A stretch of DNA of 64,000 nucleotides, taken from Fodinibius sp. Rm-B-1B1-1 (GTDB taxonomy: Bacteria > Bacteroidota > Rhodothermia > Balneolales > Balneolaceae). This document shows positions 1 to 9,621 of the stretch, piece by piece. Within the stretch, counting starts at the first letter, position 1. Each line of letters begins with the position of its first letter. The position numbers and the translations under genes were made by a program. The stretch is taken from assembly GCF_038594945.1 (NCBI RefSeq), contig NZ_JBCFYD010000002.1:930001-994000 (forward strand), read 5' to 3'. The notes under the pieces are model-generated. The model was not told the origin of the DNA and searched no databases. It saw nothing but the letters and a program-made list of their open reading frames with translations.

Positions 1-552
1 CATACTTATCCCCTTGAACTGCCGTTCTTTGTTTTGGCTACACAAAATCCTATTGAACAGGAAGGAACGTATCCCCTGCCCGAGGCACAGCTCGATCGTT
101 TTATGTTTAACCTGTGGCTCGACTATCCATCGCTCCAGGAAGAGCAGGATATTGTAAGTCAGACAACATCGTTGGGGGAAGCTGAAATCAATCCCGTTTT
201 AAATGCAGAGCAAATTATTGAGCTGCAAGACCTTGTCAGGGAAGTACCTGTGCCCGAAGGCGTTCTGCAGTCGGCTGTAGAACTGGTTACAAAAACACGT
301 CCACAATCGGATATTGCCCCAGAGTTCATAAAAAAATACATGAGTTGGGGAGCTGGGCCAAGAGCATCGCAATATTTAATCTTGGGAAGCAAAGCACGGG
401 CTCTTTCACGTGGACGTTATAATGTTTCGGAAGAAGATATTCGAGCTTTGGCCAAACCGGTACTTCGTCATCGCATTGTAAATAATTATGCGGCCGAAGC
501 CGAGGGATTAACCGTAGACAAGCTGATTGGAATGTTGCTCGAGGAAATGTAA
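1..552 (+). CDS. MoxR-family AAA+ ATPase, C-terminal part (5' end outside window)
   Basis: The frame is open from base 1, so the start lies to the left. The visible part begins inside the ATPase core: a sensor-1 type motif (LATQNP), then the MoxR signature GTYPLPEAQLDRF, then the helical lid (about residues 90-180) ending in KPVLRHRIVNNY. MoxR ATPases act as chaperones that mature complexes containing von Willebrand A (VWA) proteins, which fits the VWA membrane protein starting 11 bases downstream. Motif and context agree, so the family call is firm. The exact substrate is unknown. The ATP-binding Walker motifs lie outside the window. Confidence 0.93.
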   Translation, partial: HTYPLELPFFVLATQNPIEQEGTYPLPEAQLDRFMFNLWLDYPSLQEEQDIVSQTTSLGEAEINPVLNAEQIIELQDLVREVPVPEGVLQSAVELVTKTRPQSDIAPEFIKKYMSWGAGPRASQYLILGSKARALSRGRYNVSEEDIRALAKPVLRHRIVNNYAAEAEGLTVDKLIGMLLEEM

Positions 553-563
553 AGACAACCGCT

Positions 564-2687
564 GTGGACTTCATTTTTCAAGGATTTCAAGCCTCTCTGC
601 CCCTTTGGGTATATATCCTGATTTTTATCAGTACTACAGTCTTATCGTGGTGGTCATATTCAACTATTCAGAGTGTTCCAAAAAAGTTTCGCTATACCCT
701 GATTACGTTGCGTGCATTGGTTTTTGGAATTCTCTTGCTGGTACTGATTAATCCGTTCATAAAGACAGAAACATCCTACTTAGAACCAGCTAATATTTTA
801 GTATTACTGGATAATTCAGCGAGCACTAATATTCAAAAAGCTGATTATCAAGGCCGTGACAGTTATAACGAAGTCCTAAACACATTACGTTTTCCAGAGT
901 CTGATGCGGTTAATCTAAATCCTTTATCTTTTGGGAATCGCGTAAACCCCACTTCCTTTGATAGCTTAACATTTAATGACGACCAGACAGACCTTTCTGC
1001 CGCAGTAGAAGCCATCCAAGGTCAAGAAAATGATATTAATGCAGCTATTTTGGTTAGTGATGGTATTTATACAATGGGCAGAAATCCTATTTATGAGACA
1101 TCTGACTTGGAGATACCTGTTTTTACGATCGGAGTGGGTGATACGACCATTCAGGAGGATGTGTTGGTTTCTTCAATATCAACAAACTCGAGTGGTTACC
1201 TGAATACTACACAATCTGTTACTGTAACAATTAATAGTCAGGGGTTTCAGGGAGCTTCAATACCGGTTGAGCTTAGAAAGGGGGACGAAATTTTATCAAC
1301 GAAGACCGTTGTACCAGAAATAGAGAATAGTAGCTCAGAAATAAATTTTGAGCTTTTGCTTAATCAGGAAGGATTACAGCAGTACGAAATTCATATCCCT
1401 ACCCTGGAAGGAGAATGGACTGCCGAAAATAATACGCAACGGTTTAGTATTGATGTCCAGGATACTAAGCAGCGTATTTTATCTTTGGCTCTCGAAGTTC
1501 ATCCTGATGTTCGATTTGTACGATCACTATTGCTTTCGGATGAAAATACCAGCCTCACAAACCGAACATGGTTGCAAGGTAATCGTTTTATTGAAGGAGA
1601 TTTTGATGTTGATCCCGATTCGCTTGACTTAGTAATTATTCATGGATATCCCCAAACAGGATTATCTGCCGATATAGAAACGAGGCTAAAGTTAATAATC
1701 GAAGAAGTGCCCTATATTGTGGCAGCTACTCCGCAATTTGGGGCCGGACGATTTGAAGAAGAGATTGCACAGCTGCCGGTTAATGCAGGTGATCTCAGGA
1801 ATTATTCACCTGTAACGTTACATTTAAACATCGAGAATACTGACCATCCTATTCTTGAGTTAACCCCTGTAACTTTTAATCGGCTCCCGCCTTTGGCATT
1901 TCCAACTGATAATATAATGCCCGTAACGGGGACACAGGTATTATTTCAAAGTGTACATCAGGGAGAACCCACTGGGCAACCTGTAATTACGGTTCAAGAG
2001 CTTGGTAATAGACGTCAAGCGATGATAGCTGCTTTTAACTGGTATCGATATCAACAAAATCCGAATGCCGAGGTTCAGCAATTTGTACGACAGCTATGGC
2101 AAAATATAATTAGCTGGACTGCTACTGATCCTGATAATGAATTGCTCGATATGCAGCCACAGAAATCATCGTTTTCAGGATCTGAAAATGTGATGTTTAA
2201 TGCCAGCTTGGTGAATGAGCGCGGTGAAAGTGAGCCGGATGCAAACATTATGGTTACCATTCAGTCGGACTCAATGGAGAGCCGTACCTATTCGATGGAG
2301 CATGTCAATAACGGAAATTATCGACTGAATCTTACGCCGTTGCCGGAAGGTTTGTATTCATTCGAGGGTTCGGCACAAAAGGGAGATCGGGTTTTAGATA
2401 CCCAAAAAGGTAAGTTTTCAGTGAGTGCTTCGAATGCTGAGTTTATTAATACAACCAGGAATGATCAGCTGCTACGTCAGCTTGCCCAGCGTACCGATGG
2501 AGAATATATTCCTTTTGATTCACTGGCCAATTTTTGGGATCGTTTGAATGGCCGTGAACTGTTGAATTCACAGGAGAAAACAGAAACCGATTTCTTTTAT
2601 TTACATCAACATTTGGGGTGGTTTCTTCTTATGATTCTCCTATTGTGTGCAGAATGGATTATCCGAAAGTATCTCTCCCTACCCTGA
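564..2687 (+). CDS. VWA-domain membrane protein with GATase-like middle region
   Basis: This is a 707-residue protein starting at GTG, 11 bases after the MoxR stop, so translational coupling is likely. Two N-terminal membrane helices (about residues 12-33 and 43-65) precede a VWA domain whose MIDAS motif DNSAS is at residues 83-87, with the later Asp in LVSDGIYT. The middle contains a glutamine-amidotransferase-like stretch (DLVIIHGYP). A beta-rich segment and a final membrane helix with a short basic tail (WIIRKYLSLP) follow. Such proteins occur in MoxR-DUF58-BatA type clusters linked to envelope or aerotolerance functions. The job of this one is inferred only from that context. It converges on the LD-carboxypeptidase gene, whose stop lies one base beyond. 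Confidence 0.85.
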   Translation: MDFIFQGFQASLPLWVYILIFISTTVLSWWSYSTIQSVPKKFRYTLITLRALVFGILLLVLINPFIKTETSYLEPANILVLLDNSASTNIQKADYQGRDSYNEVLNTLRFPESDAVNLNPLSFGNRVNPTSFDSLTFNDDQTDLSAAVEAIQGQENDINAAILVSDGIYTMGRNPIYETSDLEIPVFTIGVGDTTIQEDVLVSSISTNSSGYLNTTQSVTVTINSQGFQGASIPVELRKGDEILSTKTVVPEIENSSSEINFELLLNQEGLQQYEIHIPTLEGEWTAENNTQRFSIDVQDTKQRILSLALEVHPDVRFVRSLLLSDENTSLTNRTWLQGNRFIEGDFDVDPDSLDLVIIHGYPQTGLSADIETRLKLIIEEVPYIVAATPQFGAGRFEEEIAQLPVNAGDLRNYSPVTLHLNIENTDHPILELTPVTFNRLPPLAFPTDNIMPVTGTQVLFQSVHQGEPTGQPVITVQELGNRRQAMIAAFNWYRYQQNPNAEVQQFVRQLWQNIISWTATDPDNELLDMQPQKSSFSGSENVMFNASLVNERGESEPDANIMVTIQSDSMESRTYSMEHVNNGNYRLNLTPLPEGLYSFEGSAQKGDRVLDTQKGKFSVSASNAEFINTTRNDQLLRQLAQRTDGEYIPFDSLANFWDRLNGRELLNSQEKTETDFFYLHQHLGWFLLMILLLCAEWIIRKYLSLP

Positions 2688-2688
2688 T

Positions 2689-3717
2689 TTATAATACAGC
2701 TGATTCTCCAATTGATATTGTTCCCTTACCAGCATCTATTGAAGCTTGTAAACCAACGGGAAGAGTTGTCATGTTTTCGATATGCCCTATTAACGCTCCC
2801 GAAAATGCCGGGATACCAAGGGGCTTAATATGGTCATTTAGTACGTCATGTAATGATTGACTGTATGAATTTGAGGGATCACAGCTGTTACATTGTCCTA
2901 ATACAAAGCCTGATATTTGGTCGAGTACGCCATTTAACTTAAGCTGTGTTAACATGCGATCAATGCGATATACGGCTTCACCCACATCTTCAATAAACAG
3001 GATATTGTCTTGCCATTGGGGCAAGTAATCTGATCCCATCATGGCTGATAGTACGGTTAAATTCCCGCCTAAAAGACGTCCCGAAACTTGGCCGGGGGTA
3101 ATCACCGATAATGAATTGCAGTCGTCACACAACTTGCCTTCAGGTATTTCAGCTATATAATCGTTGGTTCCATGTAATACATCTCGGAAATGCTGGACAG
3201 TAAAATCTGTCCAATCCGATTTTCCTACGGGACCATGAAAAGTAATTAATCCGGTTTTAGCATAAATTGCCAGTAGCAATGTAGTAATGTCACTGAATCC
3301 CACAATTATTTTGGGATTATTTTGAATCAGATCAAAATCAATAAGTGGCAACAGGCGATTACAGCCCCAGCCGCCTCTAAAAGGCAAGATGGCACCTACT
3401 GAATCATCAGCAAACATGGCATGCAGGTCAGCGACTCGCTCTTTATCAGTTCCGGCCAGATAGCCGTTGGTGTTACGCGCATTGGGGCCTTCTTTAACGG
3501 TATAACCCAGTTTTTGTATTTGATCTACAATCTTATCGTACTGCTTGCGCTCAGGTAAGATAAACCCCGGACTTATGAGTCCAATCGTATCGCCTTTTTT
3601 TAGTGCTGTAGGCTTGATCGTTGGGTTTTTAGTGCCGTTAGAATGTATACTTGACCCAAATAGCGATCCTAATCCACCAGCAGATATCAGTCGTAGAAAT
3701 CCTTTGCGATCCATCAT
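2689..3717 (-). CDS. LD-carboxypeptidase (peptidase S66)
   Basis: A 342-residue serine peptidase of the S66 family, which removes the terminal D-alanine from murein tetrapeptides during peptidoglycan recycling. The nucleophile elbow is VGFSDITTLL, with the catalytic Ser in GFSD. The Glu is in LFIEDVGEA and the His in ALIGHIENMTTLPVG, which completes the Ser-Glu-His triad known for LdcA. The first 25 residues (RKGFLRLISAGGLGSLFG) look like an export signal, possibly Tat-like but with only one arginine, so a periplasmic location is inferred. The start overlaps the nadD stop as TAATG, and it is the last gene of the leftward run. Confidence 0.9.
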   Translation of the reverse strand: MMDRKGFLRLISAGGLGSLFGSSIHSNGTKNPTIKPTALKKGDTIGLISPGFILPERKQYDKIVDQIQKLGYTVKEGPNARNTNGYLAGTDKERVADLHAMFADDSVGAILPFRGGWGCNRLLPLIDFDLIQNNPKIIVGFSDITTLLLAIYAKTGLITFHGPVGKSDWTDFTVQHFRDVLHGTNDYIAEIPEGKLCDDCNSLSVITPGQVSGRLLGGNLTVLSAMMGSDYLPQWQDNILFIEDVGEAVYRIDRMLTQLKLNGVLDQISGFVLGQCNSCDPSNSYSQSLHDVLNDHIKPLGIPAFSGALIGHIENMTTLPVGLQASIDAGKGTISIGESAVL

Positions 3718-4319
3718 TAATCAATAGAGTTATATAGGTTATTTGTTTCAATGATTTGTTCAACCTCTTTCGGAACCAGGTTGGAAATATCGTTGCCGGT
3801 TCGTACCAACTCTCTAACTTCGGTTGAAGAGACAGCTATGGGATGGTGATTGATGAAATAAGTATTTTTCAGGATAGAGTCATCCATGTTTTTTGTATTG
3901 GTTCCCGGCCGTTTGGCTACCAGAAGGTTACAGTGTGCAAGAATTTGTTGCCAATCTTTCCAGCTTTTAAAATCCTGAAAAGAGTCTCCTCCAATACAAA
4001 GAAAGAACTTGTGCTGCGGATAGGTTTCGTATAAGTATTTAAGGGTTTGAATAGTATATGAAGGTTGAGAGAGCTTATTCTCAAGGTCGCTAACGTTAAC
4101 TCCTTCAATATCTCCAAATGCCGCTTGCAGCATTTTTAACCGATAACGATAGTCAGCAAGCGAAGTTTCTGTTTTATGAGGTGGGTCGGGGGTTAAAAGA
4201 ACCCATAACTCATCAATATAATCAGATTCCAGAAATGATTTTGCAATAGAAATATGCCCCTTGTGTACAGGGTCAAAACTCCCCCCTAATATTCCTATGC
4301 TCTTCCCGGGGGGTGACAT
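3717..4319 (-). CDS. nadD: Nicotinate-nucleotide adenylyltransferase
   Basis: 200 residues. NadD adenylates nicotinate mononucleotide to deamido-NAD in NAD synthesis. The nucleotidyltransferase signature GGSFDPVHKGH is at residues 12-22, FLCIGGDSFQDFKSWKDW is in the middle, and the second nucleotide-binding motif SSTEVRELV is near the C-terminus. The length is normal for NadD. Start and stop both overlap neighbours by one base (TAATG at each end), so it is translationally coupled between bamD and the LD-carboxypeptidase gene. Confidence 0.95.
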   Translation of the reverse strand: MSPPGKSIGILGGSFDPVHKGHISIAKSFLESDYIDELWVLLTPDPPHKTETSLADYRYRLKMLQAAFGDIEGVNVSDLENKLSQPSYTIQTLKYLYETYPQHKFFLCIGGDSFQDFKSWKDWQQILAHCNLLVAKRPGTNTKNMDDSILKNTYFINHHPIAVSSTEVRELVRTGNDISNLVPKEVEQIIETNNLYNSID

Positions 4320-5212
4320 TAATTTGTATTTGTTGTTTGTGTATTCTGTTCAGCTTGCTGGACCTCCTCCTCCTCTTCTTCTTCAACAACAGGAATATCA
4401 TCAGGGAGCTCAGCTATTGCTGATCGTGCTTCATCAACAAGCTCTTCAGCCTCTTCGCGATGTTCCCCATTTGGGAATAACTGAATAAACGTTTCGTAAG
4501 ATTCTATTGCCTTTTGATAACGTTCTTTTTGCCGTGGAAGAATACTACGACTTGCATACGTATTATAGGTTTCTATTTCATCCACTAAAGCACGTTGCGC
4601 CCATTTGGTCTCGGGATATTTGTCAATCGTTAAATCGTAATAAATGATAGCTGCTTCATAGCGATCAGTCCGCATATACATATTTGCTGAATGATACAGC
4701 TTCTTAGCCAGCTTAGATCGCATTTCGGATATATATATTCCTACCTCATCAGCCCGTTCCGAGTTTGGGAAACGAGAAGTGTAAAGCTGAAATTTTTCAA
4801 TGGCCGTACGGGTATATTTTTGATCTAATCTATACCGTGGGCTGAGTTTGTAATAACAATATGCTTCTTTGAATTGAACTTCTTGCCGACGTTCTTCTCG
4901 GGGGAACAGGGAAATAAACCGTTCATATTCCGAAGCCGCCAACAAATAGCGACCGTCATTATAATATGATTCAGCAAGATAGAATTGAGCATCTTGTCCA
5001 TATTCAGTACCGCGGGCAATTTGTACTACCGTTTCAAAAGCCTCGGCAGCCTCAGTGTAATCCTCTTTTTCATAAAAGGCCATTGCCTTGTCATAAGCAA
5101 CCTCCAAAGAGTCTCCCCTTTGAATAAGGGCATCATTTTTACAGGATATAAAAACGAATGCTAATAGTAAGAGACAAGAAAACTTATGGGTTAGGGTAGA
5201 AATCTTATACAT
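4319..5212 (-). CDS. bamD: Outer-membrane assembly lipoprotein BamD
   Basis: A TPR lipoprotein of the BAM complex, which inserts beta-barrels into the outer membrane. A lipoprotein signal peptide (LLLLAFVFISC) is followed by repeated TPR units (AMAFYEKEDYTEAAEAF, AQFYLAESYYNDGRYLLAASEYERF and further copies) up to about residue 260, and by an acidic, low-complexity C-terminal tail (VEEEEEEEV). I chose the ATG at 5212. A GTG at 5236 would add eight residues and overlap the prenyl-synthase stop. The length is slightly above the roughly 250 residues of E. coli BamD because of the acidic tail. Confidence 0.92.
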   Translation of the reverse strand: MYKISTLTHKFSCLLLLAFVFISCKNDALIQRGDSLEVAYDKAMAFYEKEDYTEAAEAFETVVQIARGTEYGQDAQFYLAESYYNDGRYLLAASEYERFISLFPREERRQEVQFKEAYCYYKLSPRYRLDQKYTRTAIEKFQLYTSRFPNSERADEVGIYISEMRSKLAKKLYHSANMYMRTDRYEAAIIYYDLTIDKYPETKWAQRALVDEIETYNTYASRSILPRQKERYQKAIESYETFIQLFPNGEHREEAEELVDEARSAIAELPDDIPVVEEEEEEEVQQAEQNTQTTNTN

Positions 5213-5225
5213 TATTTTTTGTGAT

Positions 5226-6251
5226 TTAATATTCACGAGAGATCAAACGATTAAAAAAACTAAAAATTTCTGTTTTGTATGCTGAATCTTCAAATGCTTC
5301 AAGATGAGTTAAAGCTTCTTGGTAATGGTATTGCACCGCCTTTTTAGTGTCTTGGATAATATCCAAATCCTCATAAATGCCAATAACACGATTTATCTGT
5401 TCAATTTCAGATTCAGGATCACCTAATATAGCCTTCAGTTCGGCTTCTTGTTTTGTATTACAGCGATCAAGCGCAAGCAGGGTGAGATATGTCTTTTTAC
5501 CTTCAATGATATCCCCTCCCTTTTTCTTGCCAAACTTATCGGGGTCAGCGGTCGCATCCAATAAATCATCTTGAATTTGAAATGCAATACCTGCTTTTTT
5601 TCCGACATATTGTAACTCTTCGAGAACATCAGATGAAACGCCTGCAACAGCCCCACCCATGGCAAGAGCACCGCTTATTAAGGCCGCGGTTTTTCCTTCA
5701 ATCATCCGAATATATTCCTCAATGCTAACATCAGGCTGATTTTCAAACATCAAATCAAAAGCCTGCCCTTCACACACCGTTTCGGCACTGTCCAGGAAAA
5801 GGTCTAAGATCGTTTTATACTGATTTTTTGAATATGAATCTTCTTCCCCATAATATTGAAGCTGCTTAAAGGCTTTGGCATACATGGCATCACCAGATAA
5901 AATCGCGGTGTTAGAGTTCCACTTTTTAAATACACTGGGTTCCCCGCGACGAGTCTCAGCTCGGTCCATAATGTCGTCATGCAAGAGGGTGAAATTATGA
6001 AGCAACTCAATAGATATTGCTGCAGGAAGTGCTTCTTCAAGATCTCCACCACACATACCACAGCCGATGAGCGTTAAATAAGGACGCACACGCTTGCCAG
6101 ACAATGATAGTGTATATCGAACCGGGTCATAGAGTAACGACGGCTCTTCTGGCAAATCTAATGCTTCCAGTTGCTCTTCAATTTGTTCAGATATTTGCTG
6201 CTGTTGATCTGTTATTTCCAAGTTCTTGTAGCTGAGTTTACAAAAGGCCAA
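5226..6251 (-). CDS. Short-chain polyprenyl diphosphate synthase (FPP/GGPP type)
   Basis: 341 residues. It condenses isopentenyl diphosphate with allylic diphosphates. GKRVRP (52-57) binds substrate, the first Asp-rich motif is DDIMD (92-96) and the second is FQIQDDLLD near residue 225. The first motif has no insertion and Phe87 sits five residues before it, a pattern that in characterised type I enzymes limits the product to about C15-C20. That product assignment is inference. It lies 33 bases after idi2, which supplies its substrate isomers, so the two form an isoprenoid pair within the leftward operon. Confidence 0.9.
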   Translation of the reverse strand: MAFCKLSYKNLEITDQQQQISEQIEEQLEALDLPEEPSLLYDPVRYTLSLSGKRVRPYLTLIGCGMCGGDLEEALPAAISIELLHNFTLLHDDIMDRAETRRGEPSVFKKWNSNTAILSGDAMYAKAFKQLQYYGEEDSYSKNQYKTILDLFLDSAETVCEGQAFDLMFENQPDVSIEEYIRMIEGKTAALISGALAMGGAVAGVSSDVLEELQYVGKKAGIAFQIQDDLLDATADPDKFGKKKGGDIIEGKKTYLTLLALDRCNTKQEAELKAILGDPESEIEQINRVIGIYEDLDIIQDTKKAVQYHYQEALTHLEAFEDSAYKTEIFSFFNRLISREY

Positions 6252-6284
6252 ATATAAGTAATTTACAACAACATTTTGGAGATG

Positions 6285-7307
6285 TTATTGCTTCAGTTTT
6301 AGGTGGTTGGGATTTAATTCTGAAGGCGACTCGCACCCCAAAAGTGTAAGAATAGTAATCAACTGTTTTTTCCATTTTAGAAATAACCCTTCAAGTCCTT
6401 CGTAGCCATTATCTACAATCGCTTTAATAATAGGTTGTGCAGAAGCAGCAAAATCAGCACCCAAACAAAGCGATTTTGCAATATCATGACTTGATCGGAT
6501 ACCCCCTGAGGCAATGAGTTCAAAGTTATGGGTCGACTTCAGTTTTGTAAGCTGTGTAACACATTCTAACGTAGGAATCCCCCAGTTATTGAAATCAGTA
6601 TCAGGATTTTTATTTGAAGCTCGTTCATTCTCCACTTTGGCCCAGCTGGTCCCTCCTGCACCGGCGACATCAATGATGTTCACACCAGCTTCCAATAATC
6701 GCTGACCAACGGATCCGGAAATTCCAGCTCCCGTTTCTTTAACAATGACAGGCAAATTAGTATCTGAACAAAGCTGTTGGATTCCTTCTTCAATGCCTTT
6801 GAAGTTACGATCTCCTTCAGGCTGCATCAGTTCTTGGAGGGGATTCAAATGTACGATAACGGCATCAGCTTCTATAGATTCTATCAAAAGTTGCAGGCCA
6901 TCCGGAGATAAGCCTCCTACCAGCTGTGCACCACCAATATTGGCAGCAATAAATGCATCGGGGGCTTTTTCTCTCACCACAGAAAATGAAGCTTCAGCAT
7001 CATTATCTTCAAGCATAATGCGTTGACTACCAACCCCAAACGGTAGATTATAATCAGCGCAAAATTCGGCAATAATAGCATTAACAGCACCAGCATCGGT
7101 ATACCCGCCGGTCATTGATGAAATGAACAGTGGAAATGAAAATGAGCGTCCCAATAAAGTTGTCTGCGTGGATACATCATCAATATTAATTTCCGGCAGT
7201 GCGTTATGAGCAAAATAGTACTGTTCAAATCCGGTAGGAACTTGATAGCTCATATCTCCCGCCGCTGTTAAATCAACATGATCTTTTTTGCGGTCTTTAA
7301 TACTCAT
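6285..7307 (-). CDS. fni: Type 2 isopentenyl-diphosphate delta-isomerase (FMN-dependent)
   Basis: 340 residues, the usual length. It interconverts IPP and DMAPP using reduced FMN. Diagnostic segments are the N-terminal RKKDHVDL, the SSMTGGY loop, AANIGGAQL, VIVKETGAGIS, DVAGAGGTSW and the flavin phosphate-binding ASGGIRSSHDIAKSL. It is the type 2 enzyme, unrelated to the Nudix-type Idi. Only two bases separate it from the upstream SDR gene, and the prenyl synthase follows. Confidence 0.95.
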   Translation of the reverse strand: MSIKDRKKDHVDLTAAGDMSYQVPTGFEQYYFAHNALPEINIDDVSTQTTLLGRSFSFPLFISSMTGGYTDAGAVNAIIAEFCADYNLPFGVGSQRIMLEDNDAEASFSVVREKAPDAFIAANIGGAQLVGGLSPDGLQLLIESIEADAVIVHLNPLQELMQPEGDRNFKGIEEGIQQLCSDTNLPVIVKETGAGISGSVGQRLLEAGVNIIDVAGAGGTSWAKVENERASNKNPDTDFNNWGIPTLECVTQLTKLKSTHNFELIASGGIRSSHDIAKSLCLGADFAASAQPIIKAIVDNGYEGLEGLFLKWKKQLITILTLLGCESPSELNPNHLKLKQ

Positions 7308-7309
7308 AA

Positions 7310-8038
7310 TTAAATCATGTAGCTTCCACCGTTAATATGGAACGTCGATCCTGTCATGTGTGGCACTTTTCCGCTTGCAAGAAATGCCACAAGTTCGCCT
7401 ACTTCATCGGGAGAAGTGATCTCATCAAAAGCCATGCCTTGGGTCAAATATTCTTCGCCGTATACATCGATAGAATCCATTGCCATATCTGTTTTGATAA
7501 AGCCTGGCGCTATAGAATAGGCCGAAATACCCTGTTCTCCGAAATCGCGGGCCACGCTTTTAGTAAAAGCGACTAATCCGCCCTTAGAGGCCGCATAAGC
7601 TGAATACTCTTGCGTATCACCGCGATAAGCAGCTCGAGACGATACGTTAATCAGATATCCCTCCCCTTCTTTGGTCCATCGATTTAAGGCCCATTTTGAT
7701 ATAAGTGCTGGAGCACGAAGATTTACTTGCATTGTTTGATCCCACTGCTCCAGCCAAAATTCATCACCTTTATCAAAGCCAGATTCCTTGAAAATTCCAG
7801 CATTATTGATGAGCACATTTGGAGCTTCTTCCCTTTCAAATATCGGCTTGATCTTTTTTTCTACAGCGATCGGGTCGGACAGATCTACATATAGAGATTG
7901 AAAACGATTGTTCTGAGTAAACTCATTAGGGAATTCAGAAGATCGGGCCGTACCTATTATCCGAAAGTCATCTCTTAGTAATGCTTTTGTAATGCTCTTT
8001 CCAATGCCGCGGGATGCTCCGGTGACTAATGCGTACAC
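7310..8038 (-). CDS. SDR-family oxidoreductase (FabG-like)
   Basis: 242 residues of classical short-chain dehydrogenase. The NAD(P)-binding TGASRGIG motif is at residues 6-13, NNAG appears near residue 87, and the catalytic Ser and YAASK follow. The C-terminal DEVGELVAFLAS...HMTGSTFHINGGSYM block is typical of 3-oxoacyl-ACP reductase-like members. The substrate cannot be read from sequence. It is coupled to idi2 with a two-base gap but may not belong to isoprenoid metabolism. Confidence 0.88.
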   Translation of the reverse strand: MYALVTGASRGIGKSITKALLRDDFRIIGTARSSEFPNEFTQNNRFQSLYVDLSDPIAVEKKIKPIFEREEAPNVLINNAGIFKESGFDKGDEFWLEQWDQTMQVNLRAPALISKWALNRWTKEGEGYLINVSSRAAYRGDTQEYSAYAASKGGLVAFTKSVARDFGEQGISAYSIAPGFIKTDMAMDSIDVYGEEYLTQGMAFDEITSPDEVGELVAFLASGKVPHMTGSTFHINGGSYMI

Positions 8039-8116
8039 AGTTAATAGATTGGTTAAAATTTGTCCTGCTTGAAAGTAAGAATCGGACGGTGGGCATCCAA
8101 GTAAATGATAAAGCTG

Positions 8117-8641
8117 TTAATCGCGATACACCGGAACGTTCGAGCAAGCTTCTCCATACATTAACTTTTTTACGTACGGCACGAGCTTTTGAGTAGCATG
8201 TAAATATACGCTCTCGGGCACGGGCTTTTCCTTGCTTGAACATCCTTTGAGGATTACAAACTTATCTTCGTATGCTGACCAATCGAGACCTTCCAGATTA
8301 CGGCGATATAATTCGAAAAGCATATCCTCTTTTTGCCCCTTGAAAATATCTTTTGCATGACCTGCAAGATGCTGTCCCACAAGCATATATGCCCATTTAG
8401 ATATAATAGCATCAGTAGAACAAAATACGCCCACATACTGCCCATCATATTGACTCCAATCGTGTTCTTCAAGCGAATCGCGGAATTCCTGCTCCTTGAG
8501 AATCATCCCTTTAAAAAGAAATTGTTTTAGATCTAACTCAGTTCTGGGGGTCTCATCGAAATACTTTTGTAGATCGATGGTAATCAGTTTATCAGACTGT
8601 TTGACCTTATTGACAATTTCTCCTTGTGTATCTGTAGCCAT
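8117..8641 (-). CDS. DUF2480 family protein in the SUF cluster
   Basis: 174 residues, recognised as DUF2480, a family common in Bacteroidota-type genomes and often next to Fe-S assembly genes. Visible conserved stretches are DLKQFLFKGMILKEQEFR, GVFCSTDAIISKWAYM and GCSSKEKPVPESVYL. No signal peptide or membrane segment is present, so it is probably cytosolic. It starts three bases after the A-type carrier. The function is unknown, and the context suggests a SUF accessory role. Confidence 0.85.
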   Translation of the reverse strand: MATDTQGEIVNKVKQSDKLITIDLQKYFDETPRTELDLKQFLFKGMILKEQEFRDSLEEHDWSQYDGQYVGVFCSTDAIISKWAYMLVGQHLAGHAKDIFKGQKEDMLFELYRRNLEGLDWSAYEDKFVILKGCSSKEKPVPESVYLHATQKLVPYVKKLMYGEACSNVPVYRD

Positions 8642-8644
8642 AGC

Positions 8645-8980
8645 TTAGATCGAAAATGATTCTCCGCACGAGCATGTGCGATTGGCATTCGGATTATGAA
8701 AGTGAAACCCTTCACCATTTAATCCATCGGTGTAGTCGAGCTTTGTACCAGAGAGATACAGAAAGCTGCGCATATCTACGATGAGCCTAATCCCCTTGTC
8801 CTCAAACTGCTGCTCTTCCTCATCAGGATTTTCTTTGGTATCAAATTCAAGATCATAGGTAAGCCCTGAGCAACCTCCACTGACGACGCCAACACGAAGG
8901 AGTGCATCTTCACCGATTTGCTGCTCTTCTCGAATCTGCTTGATACGTTCCGCAGCGCGTTCTGTAATAGAAATTGACAT
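8645..8980 (-). CDS. A-type Fe-S cluster carrier (SufA/IscA/HesB family)
   Basis: 111 residues. The three invariant cysteines are present: Cys37 in GGCSG and Cys103/Cys105 in the C-terminal TCSCG. These proteins pass Fe-S clusters from the scaffold to target enzymes. It follows nfu after 21 bases and precedes DUF2480. Given the operon, SufA is the likely role, although A-type carriers cannot be subtyped reliably by sequence alone. Confidence 0.93.
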   Translation of the reverse strand: MSISITERAAERIKQIREEQQIGEDALLRVGVVSGGCSGLTYDLEFDTKENPDEEEQQFEDKGIRLIVDMRSFLYLSGTKLDYTDGLNGEGFHFHNPNANRTCSCGESFSI

Positions 8981-9001
8981 AAAATACCCCTTCCTGTTTA
9001 A

Positions 9002-9553
9002 TTAAACAGAGACAACCTGTATCTCGGGATCAATGCGTTTAACCATGCTCTCGATAGCATAAAGTGTTCCGCTGGTAGCCGTTGGGCAAGTCCCACAGGC
9101 TCCCTGGTAGTGGACTTTCAAACGGTTGCCGTCAAGACCCAAGATCTTAAGCCCACCTCCATCAGCAAGCAAATATGGTCGAACCTGCTCATCAAGTAGC
9201 TGGTTAATTTCTTGAAGTCGAGGATCATCCGTTTCCTGAACCTCTTTCGTAGCATGTACTTCCTCATCTTCCTCGGCATCTGTTTGCTGCTTCGCCTCAC
9301 GAATGGGGGGAGCGAGTTGACGAAGAAGCTCTGACCAAACCGCATCACCGTCTTGGGTTACCGTCACATATTTATCAACGTAATACACATTAATTACGTG
9401 ATCGATATCGAAAAGTGCTGACGCCAATTCATCATGTTCGGCGTCTGAAGCATCTTCAAATGATTTTGTAACTCCATTGGTCAGGGGATCTCCCAATACA
9501 AAACGCATGGCATCGGGATTTGGGGTGCGTTCAATTTCTTTGATCTTTGGCAT
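9002..9553 (-). CDS. Nfu-type Fe-S scaffold/carrier protein
   Basis: 183 residues in two domains. The N-terminal Nfu domain (about 1-90) contains ERTPNPDAMRFVLG. A charged linker rich in E, D and K follows, then a NifU C-terminal domain carrying the cluster-binding pair Cys153/Cys156 in ACGTCPTAT. Nfu proteins deliver 4Fe-4S clusters to clients. It lies 93 bases downstream of sufS, and that gap holds a hairpin, so expression may be partly uncoupled from sufBCDS. Confidence 0.92.
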   Translation of the reverse strand: MPKIKEIERTPNPDAMRFVLGDPLTNGVTKSFEDASDAEHDELASALFDIDHVINVYYVDKYVTVTQDGDAVWSELLRQLAPPIREAKQQTDAEEDEEVHATKEVQETDDPRLQEINQLLDEQVRPYLLADGGGLKILGLDGNRLKVHYQGACGTCPTATSGTLYAIESMVKRIDPEIQVVSV

Positions 9554-9621
9554 AGTAAGTTTGGTCTAATAGCTTTTAAAATTTCACTATTTAGAACGAA
9601 TATAAATATAAAATAGTTCAA